DNA of 64,000 nt from Fluviirhizobium alvei (GCF_030551875.1 NZ_JAUOZU010000001.1:434001-498000); one strand, 5' to 3'; positions 27,577-35,285 are shown, counted from the first letter of the stretch. Notes: generated by a model from the sequence alone, not told the origin. Program-made: numbers and translations.

Positions 27577-27593
27577 GGTATAAATTTGATACC
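27577..27593. promoter_or_regulatory. Candidate HxlR operator
   Basis: GGTAT-N7-ATACC, a 17-bp inverted repeat with a further GATACC directly after it, lies in the 101-bp region between the divergent FMN reductase and HxlR genes. HxlR-type proteins often bind such paired inverted repeats; this assignment is inference. Confidence 0.5.
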
Positions 27594-27621
27594 GATACCT
27601 ATTTAAAGGCACGACCGATCC

Positions 27622-28047
27622 ATGCAAGACGGCACATTGATGTTACCATCATCCGAACGCGAAGATGGGGAGGGACAGGATGCCATCCGCCGCCATATTG
27701 GTTCGGACAATTGTCGATTGGCGGGCTCCATCCTTTCCCGCATCGGCGACAAGTGGAGCGTCATGGTGGTGCTGATCCTCGCATCGGGTCCGCACCGGTT
27801 CGGCGAAATCAAGCGTGCCGTCCACGGCATTTCGCAGCGTATGCTGACCTTCACGCTCCGCGGTCTCGAGCGCGATGGGCTGGTTACGCGCACGGTCTTC
27901 GACAGCGTTCCGCCCAAGGTCGTCTATGCGCTCTCGCCGCTTGGCCATTCCCTCCGCGAACCCGTGACGGCTCTTGGAAAATGGGCCTTTTCGCATCAGG
28001 ATGAAATCGAGGACGCCCGGATTCGTTTTGACCGGGGCAATGGATGA
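27622..28047 (+). CDS. HxlR-family transcriptional regulator
   Basis: A 141-residue winged-helix protein. [31 protein letters not shown] and [21 protein letters not shown] are the family signature. Cys35 in SDNCRLAGS is where redox-active HxlR relatives have their sensing Cys. It is divergent to the FMN reductase, and its 3' end runs to within 30 bp of allA. It probably represses the reductase gene and itself. Confidence 0.9.
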   Translation: MQDGTLMLPSSEREDGEGQDAIRRHIGSDNCRLAGSILSRIGDKWSVMVVLILASGPHRFGEIKRAVHGISQRMLTFTLRGLERDGLVTRTVFDSVPPKVVYALSPLGHSLREPVTALGKWAFSHQDEIEDARIRFDRGNG

Positions 28048-28076
28048 TCACCTCATCCGTATCAGCAAGGAACACC

Positions 28077-28577
28077 ATGTCGCAGGAACTTTCCATACGC
28101 CCGCTCACGCAGGACGCCTTCAAGCCCTTCGGTCAGGTCATTGAGGCCGATCCTGCCACCATGCGGCTGATCAATGGCGGCACCACCGAGCGGTTTCATG
28201 CGCTGGGAACTGCCGAAACGCTGGGCGAGGGGGCATCGGTCATCCTCAATATCTTCCGCGGTCAGCCACGCCGCTTCCCCTATTCTGTGGATATGATGGA
28301 ACGGCACCCGTTCGGCAGCCAGAGCTTTCATCCGCTGCAATACCGGCCCTGGCTGGTGGTTGTTGCCGAAGACGAAGGTGGAAAGCCGGGCCAGCCGGTC
28401 GTCTTTCTGGCGCGGGGTGATCAGGGCGTCAATTATCGCGCCAATGTCTGGCATCATCCGTTGATGGCGATCGGTGGTGTCAGCGATTTTCTTGTTGTGG
28501 ACCGTGCCGGCCCCGGCCATAATCTCGAGGAGCATTTCTTCTCTGAACCCTATGTGATCCCGGAGTTCCAGCTGTGA
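28077..28577 (+). CDS. allA: Ureidoglycolate lyase
   Basis: A 166-residue cupin-type enzyme. The start [44 protein letters not shown] and [16 protein letters not shown] fit AllA. It releases urea from ureidoglycolate, giving glyoxylate, the last step of the allantoin route. The ATG at 28077 is preferred over 28044 because of an AAGGAA site and because family similarity starts there. It overlaps uraH by 4 bp (GTGA). Confidence 0.92.
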   Translation: MSQELSIRPLTQDAFKPFGQVIEADPATMRLINGGTTERFHALGTAETLGEGASVILNIFRGQPRRFPYSVDMMERHPFGSQSFHPLQYRPWLVVVAEDEGGKPGQPVVFLARGDQGVNYRANVWHHPLMAIGGVSDFLVVDRAGPGHNLEEHFFSEPYVIPEFQL

Positions 28578-28930
28578 CAGGTCTGACCACGCATGTTCTC
28601 GATACGGCTCTCGGCATTCCCGCCAAAGGCATGATGATCGATCTTTTCCGCATCAATGAGGAAGTGAAGGAGTATATCAGGACCGTGCGCACCAACGCCG
28701 ACGGGCGTATTGATGGTGGCCCCATTCTTTCCGGCGAGGATTTCCGCAAGGGCACATACGAACTGCTCTTCCATGCCGGCGCCTATCTGCGGATGACCGG
28801 GCTCAAGCTTTCCGATCCGCTGTTCCTCGATCTCATTCCAATCCGTTTCGGCATTTCCGAAGTGGCGGGCCATTACCATGTGCCCCTGCTGATCTCGCCC
28901 TATGGCTATTCCACCTATCGTGGCAGCTGA
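28574..28930 (+). CDS. uraH: 5-hydroxyisourate hydrolase
   Basis: A 118-residue transthyretin-related protein. The start [17 protein letters not shown] and the C-terminal tetrapeptide YRGS are diagnostic. It hydrolyses 5-hydroxyisourate to OHCU, the substrate of UraD. The start is GTG, overlapping the allA stop, so the two are translated together. No uricase or xanthine dehydrogenase is seen in the window. Confidence 0.95.
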   Translation: MTGLTTHVLDTALGIPAKGMMIDLFRINEEVKEYIRTVRTNADGRIDGGPILSGEDFRKGTYELLFHAGAYLRMTGLKLSDPLFLDLIPIRFGISEVAGHYHVPLLISPYGYSTYRGS

Positions 28931-28935
28931 AGGCG

Positions 28936-29679
28936 GTGCCTGGTTTGCGTTTCGCCGTCATCGCCGACATTCATGGCAATGCGGCTGCCCTTGAAGCGGT
29001 GCTTGCCGATATCGATCGGCTCGGCATTACCGAGATCATCAATCTGGGCGATCACTTTTCCGGTCCGCTCGAAGCCGGCCGCACGGCCGAGCTTTTGATG
29101 GCACGCGCCATGACCTGCGTTCTCGGCAATCACGATCGCTATCTGCTCGAACAGTCCCCCGAGGCGATGGGCGATTGGGAAGCCGATGCGATGCTGACGC
29201 TTCAGCCCCACCATCTCGACTGGCTGCGCGACCAGCCGATGAGCCGGGTCTGGAACGATGACGTGTTCCTCTGCCATGCCACGCCTCAGCGCGACACCTA
29301 TTACTGGCTGGAAACGGTGACGAACGGCATCGTGCACCTCAAGGAACAGGACGAGATCGAAGCCATTGCCGAGGGTATTCCGCAATCGCTCATTCTCTGC
29401 GGTCATTCGCATGTGCCGCGCCTGATCGAGATTTCCGGTGGTCGGCTGATCGTCAATCCCGGCAGTGTCGGTTGTCCCGGTTATGATGATGGCCGCTCGA
29501 ACTATCACAAGGTCGAGGCCGGAGCCCCGCATGCCGCTTATGCGGTGATCGAGAGGGTCGATGGCGACTGGCTGCCATCTTTCCGCAAGATCCGCTACGA
29601 CCATGCGGCAATGGCGAGGCTTGCGGAGCAACGCGGTCGCCCGGATTGGGCCCGTGTGCTCGCCTCCGGGCGCGTTTGA
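28936..29679 (+). CDS. Calcineurin-like metallophosphoesterase
   Basis: The protein has 247 residues. The motifs ADIHGN, NLGDHFSGPLE, LGNHDRYL, CHATP and CGHSHVPR give a full two-metal phosphoesterase site of the YfcE/MJ0936 type. No signal peptide. It begins with GTG 6 bp after uraH, so it is in the allA-uraH transcript; whether it has a role in purine breakdown is not clear. The substrate is unknown. Confidence 0.88.
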   Translation: MPGLRFAVIADIHGNAAALEAVLADIDRLGITEIINLGDHFSGPLEAGRTAELLMARAMTCVLGNHDRYLLEQSPEAMGDWEADAMLTLQPHHLDWLRDQPMSRVWNDDVFLCHATPQRDTYYWLETVTNGIVHLKEQDEIEAIAEGIPQSLILCGHSHVPRLIEISGGRLIVNPGSVGCPGYDDGRSNYHKVEAGAPHAAYAVIERVDGDWLPSFRKIRYDHAAMARLAEQRGRPDWARVLASGRV

Positions 29680-29824
29680 GACTGGCGCGCTTATGCTGAT
29701 GCGCCTTCCGCTCCTGTTCCCCGGGTGACCACAAACATCTGCCATTTGTTCTAGATCAGCGCCAAGCCCGCGCATCCCGGCCTCTGCCGGTCAGCGCTCA
29801 ACCCGCTTGGAGAGAGAATAGACA

Positions 29825-30991
29825 ATGGCAAAACATGTGTTCAGCGGATCCACGAATTCCACGATTTCGGTTGATGCCTCTGGCGATAGCTGGATCATCT
29901 CGCGTTTCGGCAGCATCCACGCTGCGTCAAACGGCATCTACGAAAGCAACGCCTATAACAATTCGAAAATCGTCGTGAACGGTTTCGTCGATGGCGAAGC
30001 GTCCTATGGTATCAATTCAAACGGCGCCAATGCCGATATCACGGTTGGCAAGACAGGTATTGTCGACGGCAACAACGGTGTCGGCCTGTTTGGCGACAAT
30101 GCCACCTTCTCCAATGCCGGCCGGCTTGCCGCCGCCGCCAATGCGCTCGTGGTCAAGGCCGATTTCGCAACCGTCGAGAATTCCGGTGTCATTGCAGCCG
30201 GATATGGTCTTGTCTATGAAGGCAACCACCTGAAACTTCACAATGCCGAAAGCGGCATCATCAACGGCACCTATGAGGCCATCAGCATCACGTCGGTGGA
30301 TGGCCAGTCGAGTCGTTTCGTCAATGACGGTCTGATCCAGTCGGCCAGCGTCTCCTTCCATGGTGATTCAGGCCGGGAAATCCTGATCAACCATGGTACG
30401 ATCAAGGGCACGGTCTTCCTGGGAAGCGGCAAGGACCAGTTCGACAATCGTGGCGGCACACTCAAGGCCGATGTTTACGGCGATGATGGCAATGACGTCT
30501 ATATTGTCGACCGCGCCGCGACCCGCATCTTCGAAAATGCCGGGCAGGGCGACGATCTCGTCAAGTCGACGGTCGACTATACGCTCAAGGAACATTTCGA
30601 AAAACTGGCGCTTCTCGGCAACAGCGATACGGATGGAACCGGCAATGCACTTAACAACACGATCATCGGCAATGCGGGAGACAACCGTCTTGTCGGCAAG
30701 GCCGGATCGGATCGGCTGAATGGCGGCGCCGGTGACGATCTGCTGATCGGAGGCACGGACGCCGACATATTCGTTTTCAGCAAGACCGGGGGCGATGACC
30801 GCGTCCGCGGCTTCGAAGACGGGATCGACCATATTCTGCTGCAGGGTGTCGATCTGTCCAACTTCGCAACCTTCAAGCAGGACCATGTCAGCGTCAGCGG
30901 TGACGATCTCGTCATTACCTTTGGTGCCAACACGCTGACGATCGAAGATATGAAGAAGGCGGATCTGACCTCGAGTGATTTCGTAGTCTGA
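29825..30991 (+). CDS. Beta-helix/RTX secreted protein, paralogue 5
   Basis: The protein has 388 residues. Beta-helix-like turns (INSNGANADITVGKTGIVDG, FSNAGRLAAAANALVVKAD, VENSGVIAAGYGLVYEGN) are followed by the C-terminal RTX-type part GGTLKADVYGDDGNDVYIVD, VKSTVDYTLKEHFEKL, GNAGDNRLVGKAGSDRLNGG, and the end SSDFVV. A GGAGAGAG site precedes the ATG. The 145 bp upstream show no GAAACAA box. It is alone after the phosphoesterase gene. Confidence 0.8.
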   Translation: MAKHVFSGSTNSTISVDASGDSWIISRFGSIHAASNGIYESNAYNNSKIVVNGFVDGEASYGINSNGANADITVGKTGIVDGNNGVGLFGDNATFSNAGRLAAAANALVVKADFATVENSGVIAAGYGLVYEGNHLKLHNAESGIINGTYEAISITSVDGQSSRFVNDGLIQSASVSFHGDSGREILINHGTIKGTVFLGSGKDQFDNRGGTLKADVYGDDGNDVYIVDRAATRIFENAGQGDDLVKSTVDYTLKEHFEKLALLGNSDTDGTGNALNNTIIGNAGDNRLVGKAGSDRLNGGAGDDLLIGGTDADIFVFSKTGGDDRVRGFEDGIDHILLQGVDLSNFATFKQDHVSVSGDDLVITFGANTLTIEDMKKADLTSSDFVV

Positions 30992-31428
30992 TCCCCGAGT
31001 GTGAAGCGGTAGTGTATTAAAGCGGCAATTCCGGCCCGCAGCTGCAGGCCGGATGCCAGCTGTGGCACCTGGCAGGGAGACAGGCGCTTCGCAGGTTCAT
31101 GAGGCCGGATGACCGGCTCAAGACTTTGCCGTACCGGGAGCCTGGGCGACCGGTACGTTCTGCTACCGGATTAGCCGCACTTTGTATCAGGAACATGACA
31201 GTCGTGGCGCCATGCCATTGATGCGGTGGAAACCGCGCCTGGTTCCCGCGCCGACGACCGACCAGGCTCTGGCCATCTCCCCAGGCTCCTCGCAAATACG
31301 GAATGGAACCTGACAGCTTATTGGCGAAAACCGGTCACCGCTGAAACAATTGAAACAAACTCCCCAAAATTCGAAATTGAGGTGAAACAAAGCGAACCTA
31401 TGCTGACTTCAATGCAAGGGGAACGAAA
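30992..31428. other. Long leader/intergenic region before membrane protein and RTX paralogue 6
   Basis: 437 bp without a supported gene. The last 90 bp hold the GAAACAA box described separately. The first 340 bp are GC-rich, with several short inverted repeats (for example around GGCCGGA at 31045-31060), but nothing that can be named. Confidence 0.5.
31343..31390 (+). promoter_or_regulatory. GAAACAA box before membrane protein/RTX paralogue 6 unit
   Basis: GAAACAATT at 31343 and GAAACAAAC at 31352 are tandem with 9-bp phasing; a third GAAACAA lies at 31384, 32 bp after the second and 45 bp before the ATG at 31429. Confidence 0.7.
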
Positions 31429-31866
31429 ATGAACATGTTATCAGCCATGACGCGGGTGATTGCCAAACCCGATTGTGCGGTCCGCGTGGCCGCCAACAGC
31501 AATTTGAGGACCTATGCGGTTCGCAGCGCAGCCCAATCGAGGCCCGAGCAACCGCTACTGGTGTCGATGCCACAGTCGATGATCGAAATTGCGAATGCGC
31601 AATCGGCCGTGCGTGTGGCGAGCTTGCTGGCTCTCATCGCCTTCATGTCGCTTGCGGTTTCCATCCTGGCACTCGCTCTTTTCGTGCTGCTGCTCTGGCA
31701 TGCGCGGAGCGAGGCGGCGCATCGCTCTGAGCCCGGGTTCGAGCCTCCCGTTATCCAACGCAACGGACTTGATGAGAAGGCTGCTCGTCTCCGGTCGCTG
31801 TCACCCGATCTGTTCACCTCAGGTCTGGTCGCGCCGCCGCCATCAAGCCCGCGGCCGCAACATTAG
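31429..31866 (+). CDS. Unknown single-pass membrane protein
   Basis: A 145-residue protein with one strongly hydrophobic segment (about residues 62-90, VASLLALIAFMSLAVSILAL and following). An N-terminal region of about 60 residues and a Pro-rich tail (LVAPPPSSPRPQH) are polar. I do not recognise the family. An AAGGGGAA site precedes the ATG. It ends 40 bp before RTX paralogue 6, shares its promoter box, and is the only non-RTX gene of that unit. A role in export or anchoring of the RTX protein is possible but only suggested by position. Confidence 0.65.
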   Translation: MNMLSAMTRVIAKPDCAVRVAANSNLRTYAVRSAAQSRPEQPLLVSMPQSMIEIANAQSAVRVASLLALIAFMSLAVSILALALFVLLLWHARSEAAHRSEPGFEPPVIQRNGLDEKAARLRSLSPDLFTSGLVAPPPSSPRPQH

Positions 31867-31906
31867 CGCATCGAAATGCCCAGGACCAGATAAAGGGTAT
31901 ATATCC

Positions 31907-33079
31907 ATGGCGAACTATTTCATCGGCAACAGAAGCGCCGAGTTTCAGGCAAATACGGCCAACACAAGATACATCCTCCGTTCCGATGAAAAGGTGGACG
32001 GCGTCGATTATGGCATCACGCTGAGCGGCACGCTCACCGGCCGGTCCTTTCTGATCAATGGATATGTCGAGGGTGCGAAAGCGGCCATCATGGGTGGCCA
32101 GTACAATGCGCCCGTCGAAGCCTGCAGCTTCGAGATCGGTGAAACCGGCTATGTTCGATCCGAAAAGGGCACGGCTCTGGTTGCCTATGGCGAGAGCCAT
32201 CAGATCCACAATGCCGGTGTGATTTCTGGCCAGACTGGCATCATTGCCAATGATGCCGCGACCATTGAAAACGAAGGCCAGATCACGGCAACCGGCGTCG
32301 GAATCAACGGACGGCCGGATGTGAATGTCACGAATGATGGCTTTATCGCAGGTATCCACGGTATCTACCTGACCGGCGATGCGGCCGAGGGGGCCGTGAT
32401 CGTCAACCGGGGCGTTATCGCGGGCCAGTACTCGGCCATGTATCTCACCAATGCCGGCGACCGTGTCACCAATAGCGGCAATCTTCTGGGCGATGTCTGG
32501 CTTTCGGGCGGCAACGACACGTTCGTCTTCAAGGGCGGCAAGCATTCGGGTCTGGTTGATGGCGGCGTCGGCAATGATACGTTCGTCATCTCGGCTACCG
32601 GAACGACGCTGCGAGAGTCTTTCGGTGGCGGTGACGATACGGTCCGGAGCGCGATCTCCTGGACGCTGGCTGACAATTTCGAAGATCTTGTGCTCGTGGG
32701 CAAAAAGAACAATCGCGCTGTCGGCAATGATCAGGACAATGAGATCACGGGCAATGGCGGTAACAACCTTCTCAAGGGGGAGGGCGGCGCGGATACCATT
32801 GCCGGCAATCGCGGCAGCGACAAGATCTCCGGTGGCGAGGCCGCGGATCTGTTCGAATTCGCCACCGGCCATGGGCATGACGTGATTCTCGATTTCGAGA
32901 ATGATCTCGACAAGCTCGATCTCAGTGGCTGGAAGGCGATCACCGGGATCAACGACCTGAAAAGCCACCATCTCGAGGTGCTGGACGATGGCGTGAAAAT
33001 CCATGCCGGTGACGACTGGATCATCCTTCGAGGCGTCACCAAGGGCGAACTCGACGCCGGCGATTTCCTGTTCGGTTAG
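31907..33079 (+). CDS. Beta-helix/RTX secreted protein, paralogue 6
   Basis: The protein has 390 residues. The N-terminus NTANTRYILRSDEKV...TGRSFLINGYV is shared with paralogues 1 and 7. Beta-helix-like turns (IHNAGVISGQTGIIAND, VTNDGFIAGIHGIYLTGD) are followed by GGNDTFVFKGG, GVGNDTFVIS, DDTVRSAISWTLADNFEDL, GNGGNNLLKGEGGADTI, and the end GDFLFG. The ATG at 31907 is preceded by AAAGGG; the frame is open far upstream but overlaps the membrane protein gene in another frame. A strong terminator follows. Confidence 0.8.
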   Translation: MANYFIGNRSAEFQANTANTRYILRSDEKVDGVDYGITLSGTLTGRSFLINGYVEGAKAAIMGGQYNAPVEACSFEIGETGYVRSEKGTALVAYGESHQIHNAGVISGQTGIIANDAATIENEGQITATGVGINGRPDVNVTNDGFIAGIHGIYLTGDAAEGAVIVNRGVIAGQYSAMYLTNAGDRVTNSGNLLGDVWLSGGNDTFVFKGGKHSGLVDGGVGNDTFVISATGTTLRESFGGGDDTVRSAISWTLADNFEDLVLVGKKNNRAVGNDQDNEITGNGGNNLLKGEGGADTIAGNRGSDKISGGEAADLFEFATGHGHDVILDFENDLDKLDLSGWKAITGINDLKSHHLEVLDDGVKIHAGDDWIILRGVTKGELDAGDFLFG

Positions 33080-33201
33080 ATCGTTGCTCCAGCGTTGCTT
33101 TGAGGCTCATGTGCCAATGAAGAAAGCCCCGCTTAAGGGAGCAGTCCGCTCCGATTTCAGTTTCTGACCATCCCCTTTGCAACCAGACGGTCAGAAAGCG
33201 A

Positions 33202-33235
33202 CCCCGGCGGGATGAGCCTCCCCGCCGGGGTTTTC
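33202..33235 (+). terminator. Rho-independent terminator after RTX paralogue 6
   Basis: A perfect 10-bp stem CCCCGGCGGG/CCCGCCGGGG followed by TTTT-C. The core and loop GGGATGAGCCTCCCC are the same as in the terminator after paralogue 2, and in both places a GAAACAA box follows. Confidence 0.9.
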
Positions 33236-33236
33236 T

Positions 33237-33284
33237 GAAACAAATGAAACAAAAATGCGAAGAATACGAAACACGATTGAAGCG
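33237..33284 (+). promoter_or_regulatory. GAAACAA box before RTX paralogue 7
   Basis: GAAACAAAT at 33237 and GAAACAAAA at 33246 are tandem with 9-bp phasing. At the expected third position (33279, 33 bp on) the sequence is GAAGC, one change from GAAAC; another GAAACAC lies at 33268. The ATG is at 33338. Confidence 0.6.
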
Positions 33285-33337
33285 TCCTGCTGTGAAAAGA
33301 ACATCACACATTCTGCGACACGAAGAGAGGTTCCATC

Positions 33338-34525
33338 ATGGCGCAAGTTCACATCACCAATTCATCCTCTACTGTCACGGCCAATACCGCAAATACCGAT
33401 TACCTCCTGGATGACGGCGTCATCGTTAATGTCGGCGGTTCCAATGCTGGAATCTTTGCCGCCGCATCTGTGACCGGCCGTACCTTCTCCATTGCGGGCG
33501 ACGTTGTTTCCGCCGGCACCGGAATGATTGTCGGCGATTACAGCACTGGCGGTGGCGCGGCAGACAGCTTTACGATTTCCAAAACCGGAAGCATTACAGG
33601 CTCCGCCGGCCTGGTTCTTTATGGCGACGGCCAAAAGGCGACCAATTCCGGGACCATCGAGGGGACGACGCTGAGCGGTCTCTATCTCGGCGGCGACGAA
33701 AGCCGCTTCGTCAACCGCGGTGATATTTCGGGGGCGCAGTATGGCGTCAACATCATGGGGGAAAACACCACCTTCATCAACCGTGGAACAATTTCCGGCG
33801 GCACCAACAATGCAGGTATCTATCTCGGATCGGATAGTGGCACGGTCATCAACTACGGCACGATCACCGGCAACGAAGCAGTCGATATGTCTGCCGCCAA
33901 GAGTGGCGTCACGTTCAAGAATTTCGGTGAGATCAGCTACGGCGCTATTCTCAGCGATGCCGATGACATTTTCGTCAATCGTGGCGGTACGGTCAGCGCA
34001 ACCGTCTATGGAGGAGATGGCAACGATGACTATTATGTCGACAGCGCAACCGAAGTTGCAATCGATGAATTCGCAAACGAAGGCCGTGACAGTGTCTATT
34101 CGAGTGCCAGCTGGACATTGCGTGCCAATTTCGAAGAGCTCTACCTGACCGGCAACGCCAATATCAACGGCGAAGGCAATGGCGATGCCAACGTCCTTTT
34201 CGGGAACGGCGGAAACAACAAGCTCAACGGCGGCGGTCAGGCCGATGCGCTCTGGGGAGGCGCCGGCAACGATATTCTTCGCGGTGGTATTGGCGCGGAC
34301 GGCTTCTACTTCAAGTCCAATGGCGACAAGGAAATCGTTCGCGATTTCAAGGACGGTGTCGATGGACTTATTCTCGCTGTCGATACCGAATTGACCAATC
34401 TGCAGTTCGTCAAGCAGCATGGGGTCAATGTCGGCGACGATCTCGTCATCACCTATGACGGGACGACCATGATTATCGAGAACGTCCACAAGAACCAGAT
34501 CACAGACGCCGACTTTTTCGTCTGA
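33338..34525 (+). CDS. Beta-helix/RTX secreted protein, paralogue 7
   Basis: The protein has 395 residues. The N-terminus NTANTDYLLDDGVIV...TGRTFSIAGDV is close to paralogue 6, suggesting recent tandem duplication. Beta-helix-like turns (ATNSGTIEGTTLSGLYLGGD, FVNRGDISGAQYGVNIMGEN) are followed by GGDGNDDYYVD, DSVYSSASWTLRANFEEL, GNGGNNKLNGGGQADALWGG, and the end DADFFV. A GAGAGG site precedes the ATG. No exporter follows; the next 500 bp are non-coding. Confidence 0.8.
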   Translation: MAQVHITNSSSTVTANTANTDYLLDDGVIVNVGGSNAGIFAAASVTGRTFSIAGDVVSAGTGMIVGDYSTGGGAADSFTISKTGSITGSAGLVLYGDGQKATNSGTIEGTTLSGLYLGGDESRFVNRGDISGAQYGVNIMGENTTFINRGTISGGTNNAGIYLGSDSGTVINYGTITGNEAVDMSAAKSGVTFKNFGEISYGAILSDADDIFVNRGGTVSATVYGGDGNDDYYVDSATEVAIDEFANEGRDSVYSSASWTLRANFEELYLTGNANINGEGNGDANVLFGNGGNNKLNGGGQADALWGGAGNDILRGGIGADGFYFKSNGDKEIVRDFKDGVDGLILAVDTELTNLQFVKQHGVNVGDDLVITYDGTTMIIENVHKNQITDADFFV

Positions 34526-34582
34526 GCCCACAATTCAATGAACAGATTATGCCAGGTGCGGCAGATGCTGCGCCTGGCATTT

Positions 34583-34851
34583 ATACCAAGCGTCGATGAT
34601 AGAAACCGATTGCGCCGGAGCGATTTTGGTTTCCGGCGAGGAGAAAACCACAGTCGGACCAGAAGGTCCGGCGCGGATTTTCGACGAAGTCCGGAGGGCA
34701 AAAACGTCCGGTCCTTCGGATGGGCCGGACATCCTTCCCCGACTTTGTCGCAATCCTCGACCGATGCCTTTGCATCGCTCTCCGGTATGCTCCGCGTCGG
34801 TTGAAGGTGTGCGGTCCCACGCAATCGGTTTCTATCATCGACGCTTGGTAT
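34583..34851. repeat. 269-bp element with 32-bp terminal inverted repeats
   Basis: The 32 bp at 34583-34614 are perfectly inverted at 34820-34851. The 205 bp between hold several further hairpins: CGGACC/GGTCCG (34655-34670), GTCCGG/CCGGAC (34706-34730) and CGATGC/GCATCG (34762-34777). No transposase is encoded. It could be a miniature mobile element or a structured RNA. No other copy is seen in the window. Together with the leader at 34981 it fills the region between RTX paralogue 7 and the small membrane protein. Confidence 0.7.
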
Positions 34852-34980
34852 TATTTGCCGGCCGAAGTTTTCTACCGATTGATTTTTTCTTCACCATGTT
34901 TGGCAACAGGGGTGAAACGAGTTGCTGGCATGATCCACTCATCGGGTTGCCGAAGTGGTTTAGCCTCACCGAATAAATGA

Positions 34981-35050
34981 AAGTCCTCGCCCGTTAGAAG
35001 GGCTGAGAGTAAACGCCGCTTACGCGGCTCAACCGGATCAGGAGAAGAGC
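34981..35050 (+). promoter_or_regulatory. Structured leader of small membrane protein gene
   Basis: Two hairpins are visible: GCCC/GGGC (34989-35003) and GCCGC/GCGGC (35015-35028). CUGAGAG (35003-35009) and AACC-GGAUCAGG (35031-35042) recall part of a thiamine-pyrophosphate riboswitch, but the conserved second half (UAAU-CC-GCG-AGGGA) is missing. The AGGAG of AUCAGGAG is the ribosome site of the gene at 35051. Confidence 0.4.
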
Positions 35051-35182
35051 ATGGATTTCGCGCTTGGCCTTTTTGCCGTCCTGATCAGCGGAATGTTCGT
35101 GGCGACCTTCGCCTCCTCGATCATCGTTGCAAGCCGCGAGGCTCGCGATGACCAGGAGAGCCGCCGCCTCAGCGTCTTCTGA
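35051..35182 (+). CDS. 43-residue membrane protein
   Basis: A short open frame with a perfect AGGAG site 6 bp before its ATG. It has one hydrophobic helix (residues about 4-27) and a charged C-terminal tail (REARDDQESRR). It lies between a structured leader and a strong terminator, so it is a self-contained transcription unit. I do not recognise the family. Confidence 0.65.
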   Translation: MDFALGLFAVLISGMFVATFASSIIVASREARDDQESRRLSVF

Positions 35183-35212
35183 TCGACGCATCTGTTCAGC
35201 ATGCCCCCAGCA

Positions 35213-35245
35213 CCGGGAGTGGTTCCCCTGCCACTCCCGGTTTTT
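35213..35245 (+). terminator. Rho-independent terminator
   Basis: A perfect 10-bp stem CCGGGAGTGG/CCACTCCCGG with an 8-base loop and TTTTT, 30 bp after the 43-residue gene. Confidence 0.95.
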
Positions 35246-35285
35246 ATGTGTGGAACACACCGAACCGGCAGCGGCTTTGGATCTG

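Noticed and set aside
2451-34525. The RTX genes as toxins (haemolysin-like)
   Set aside because: They lack the acylation-type hydrophobic pore domain and an hlyC-like gene; only the C-terminal repeat and secretion features are shared with RTX toxins.
34981-35050. Calling the leader a true thiamine-pyrophosphate riboswitch
   Set aside because: Only the CUGAGAG part and a loose AACC-GGAUC match; the conserved second half and the upstream GGGGUGCC are missing, so it is listed only as a structured leader.
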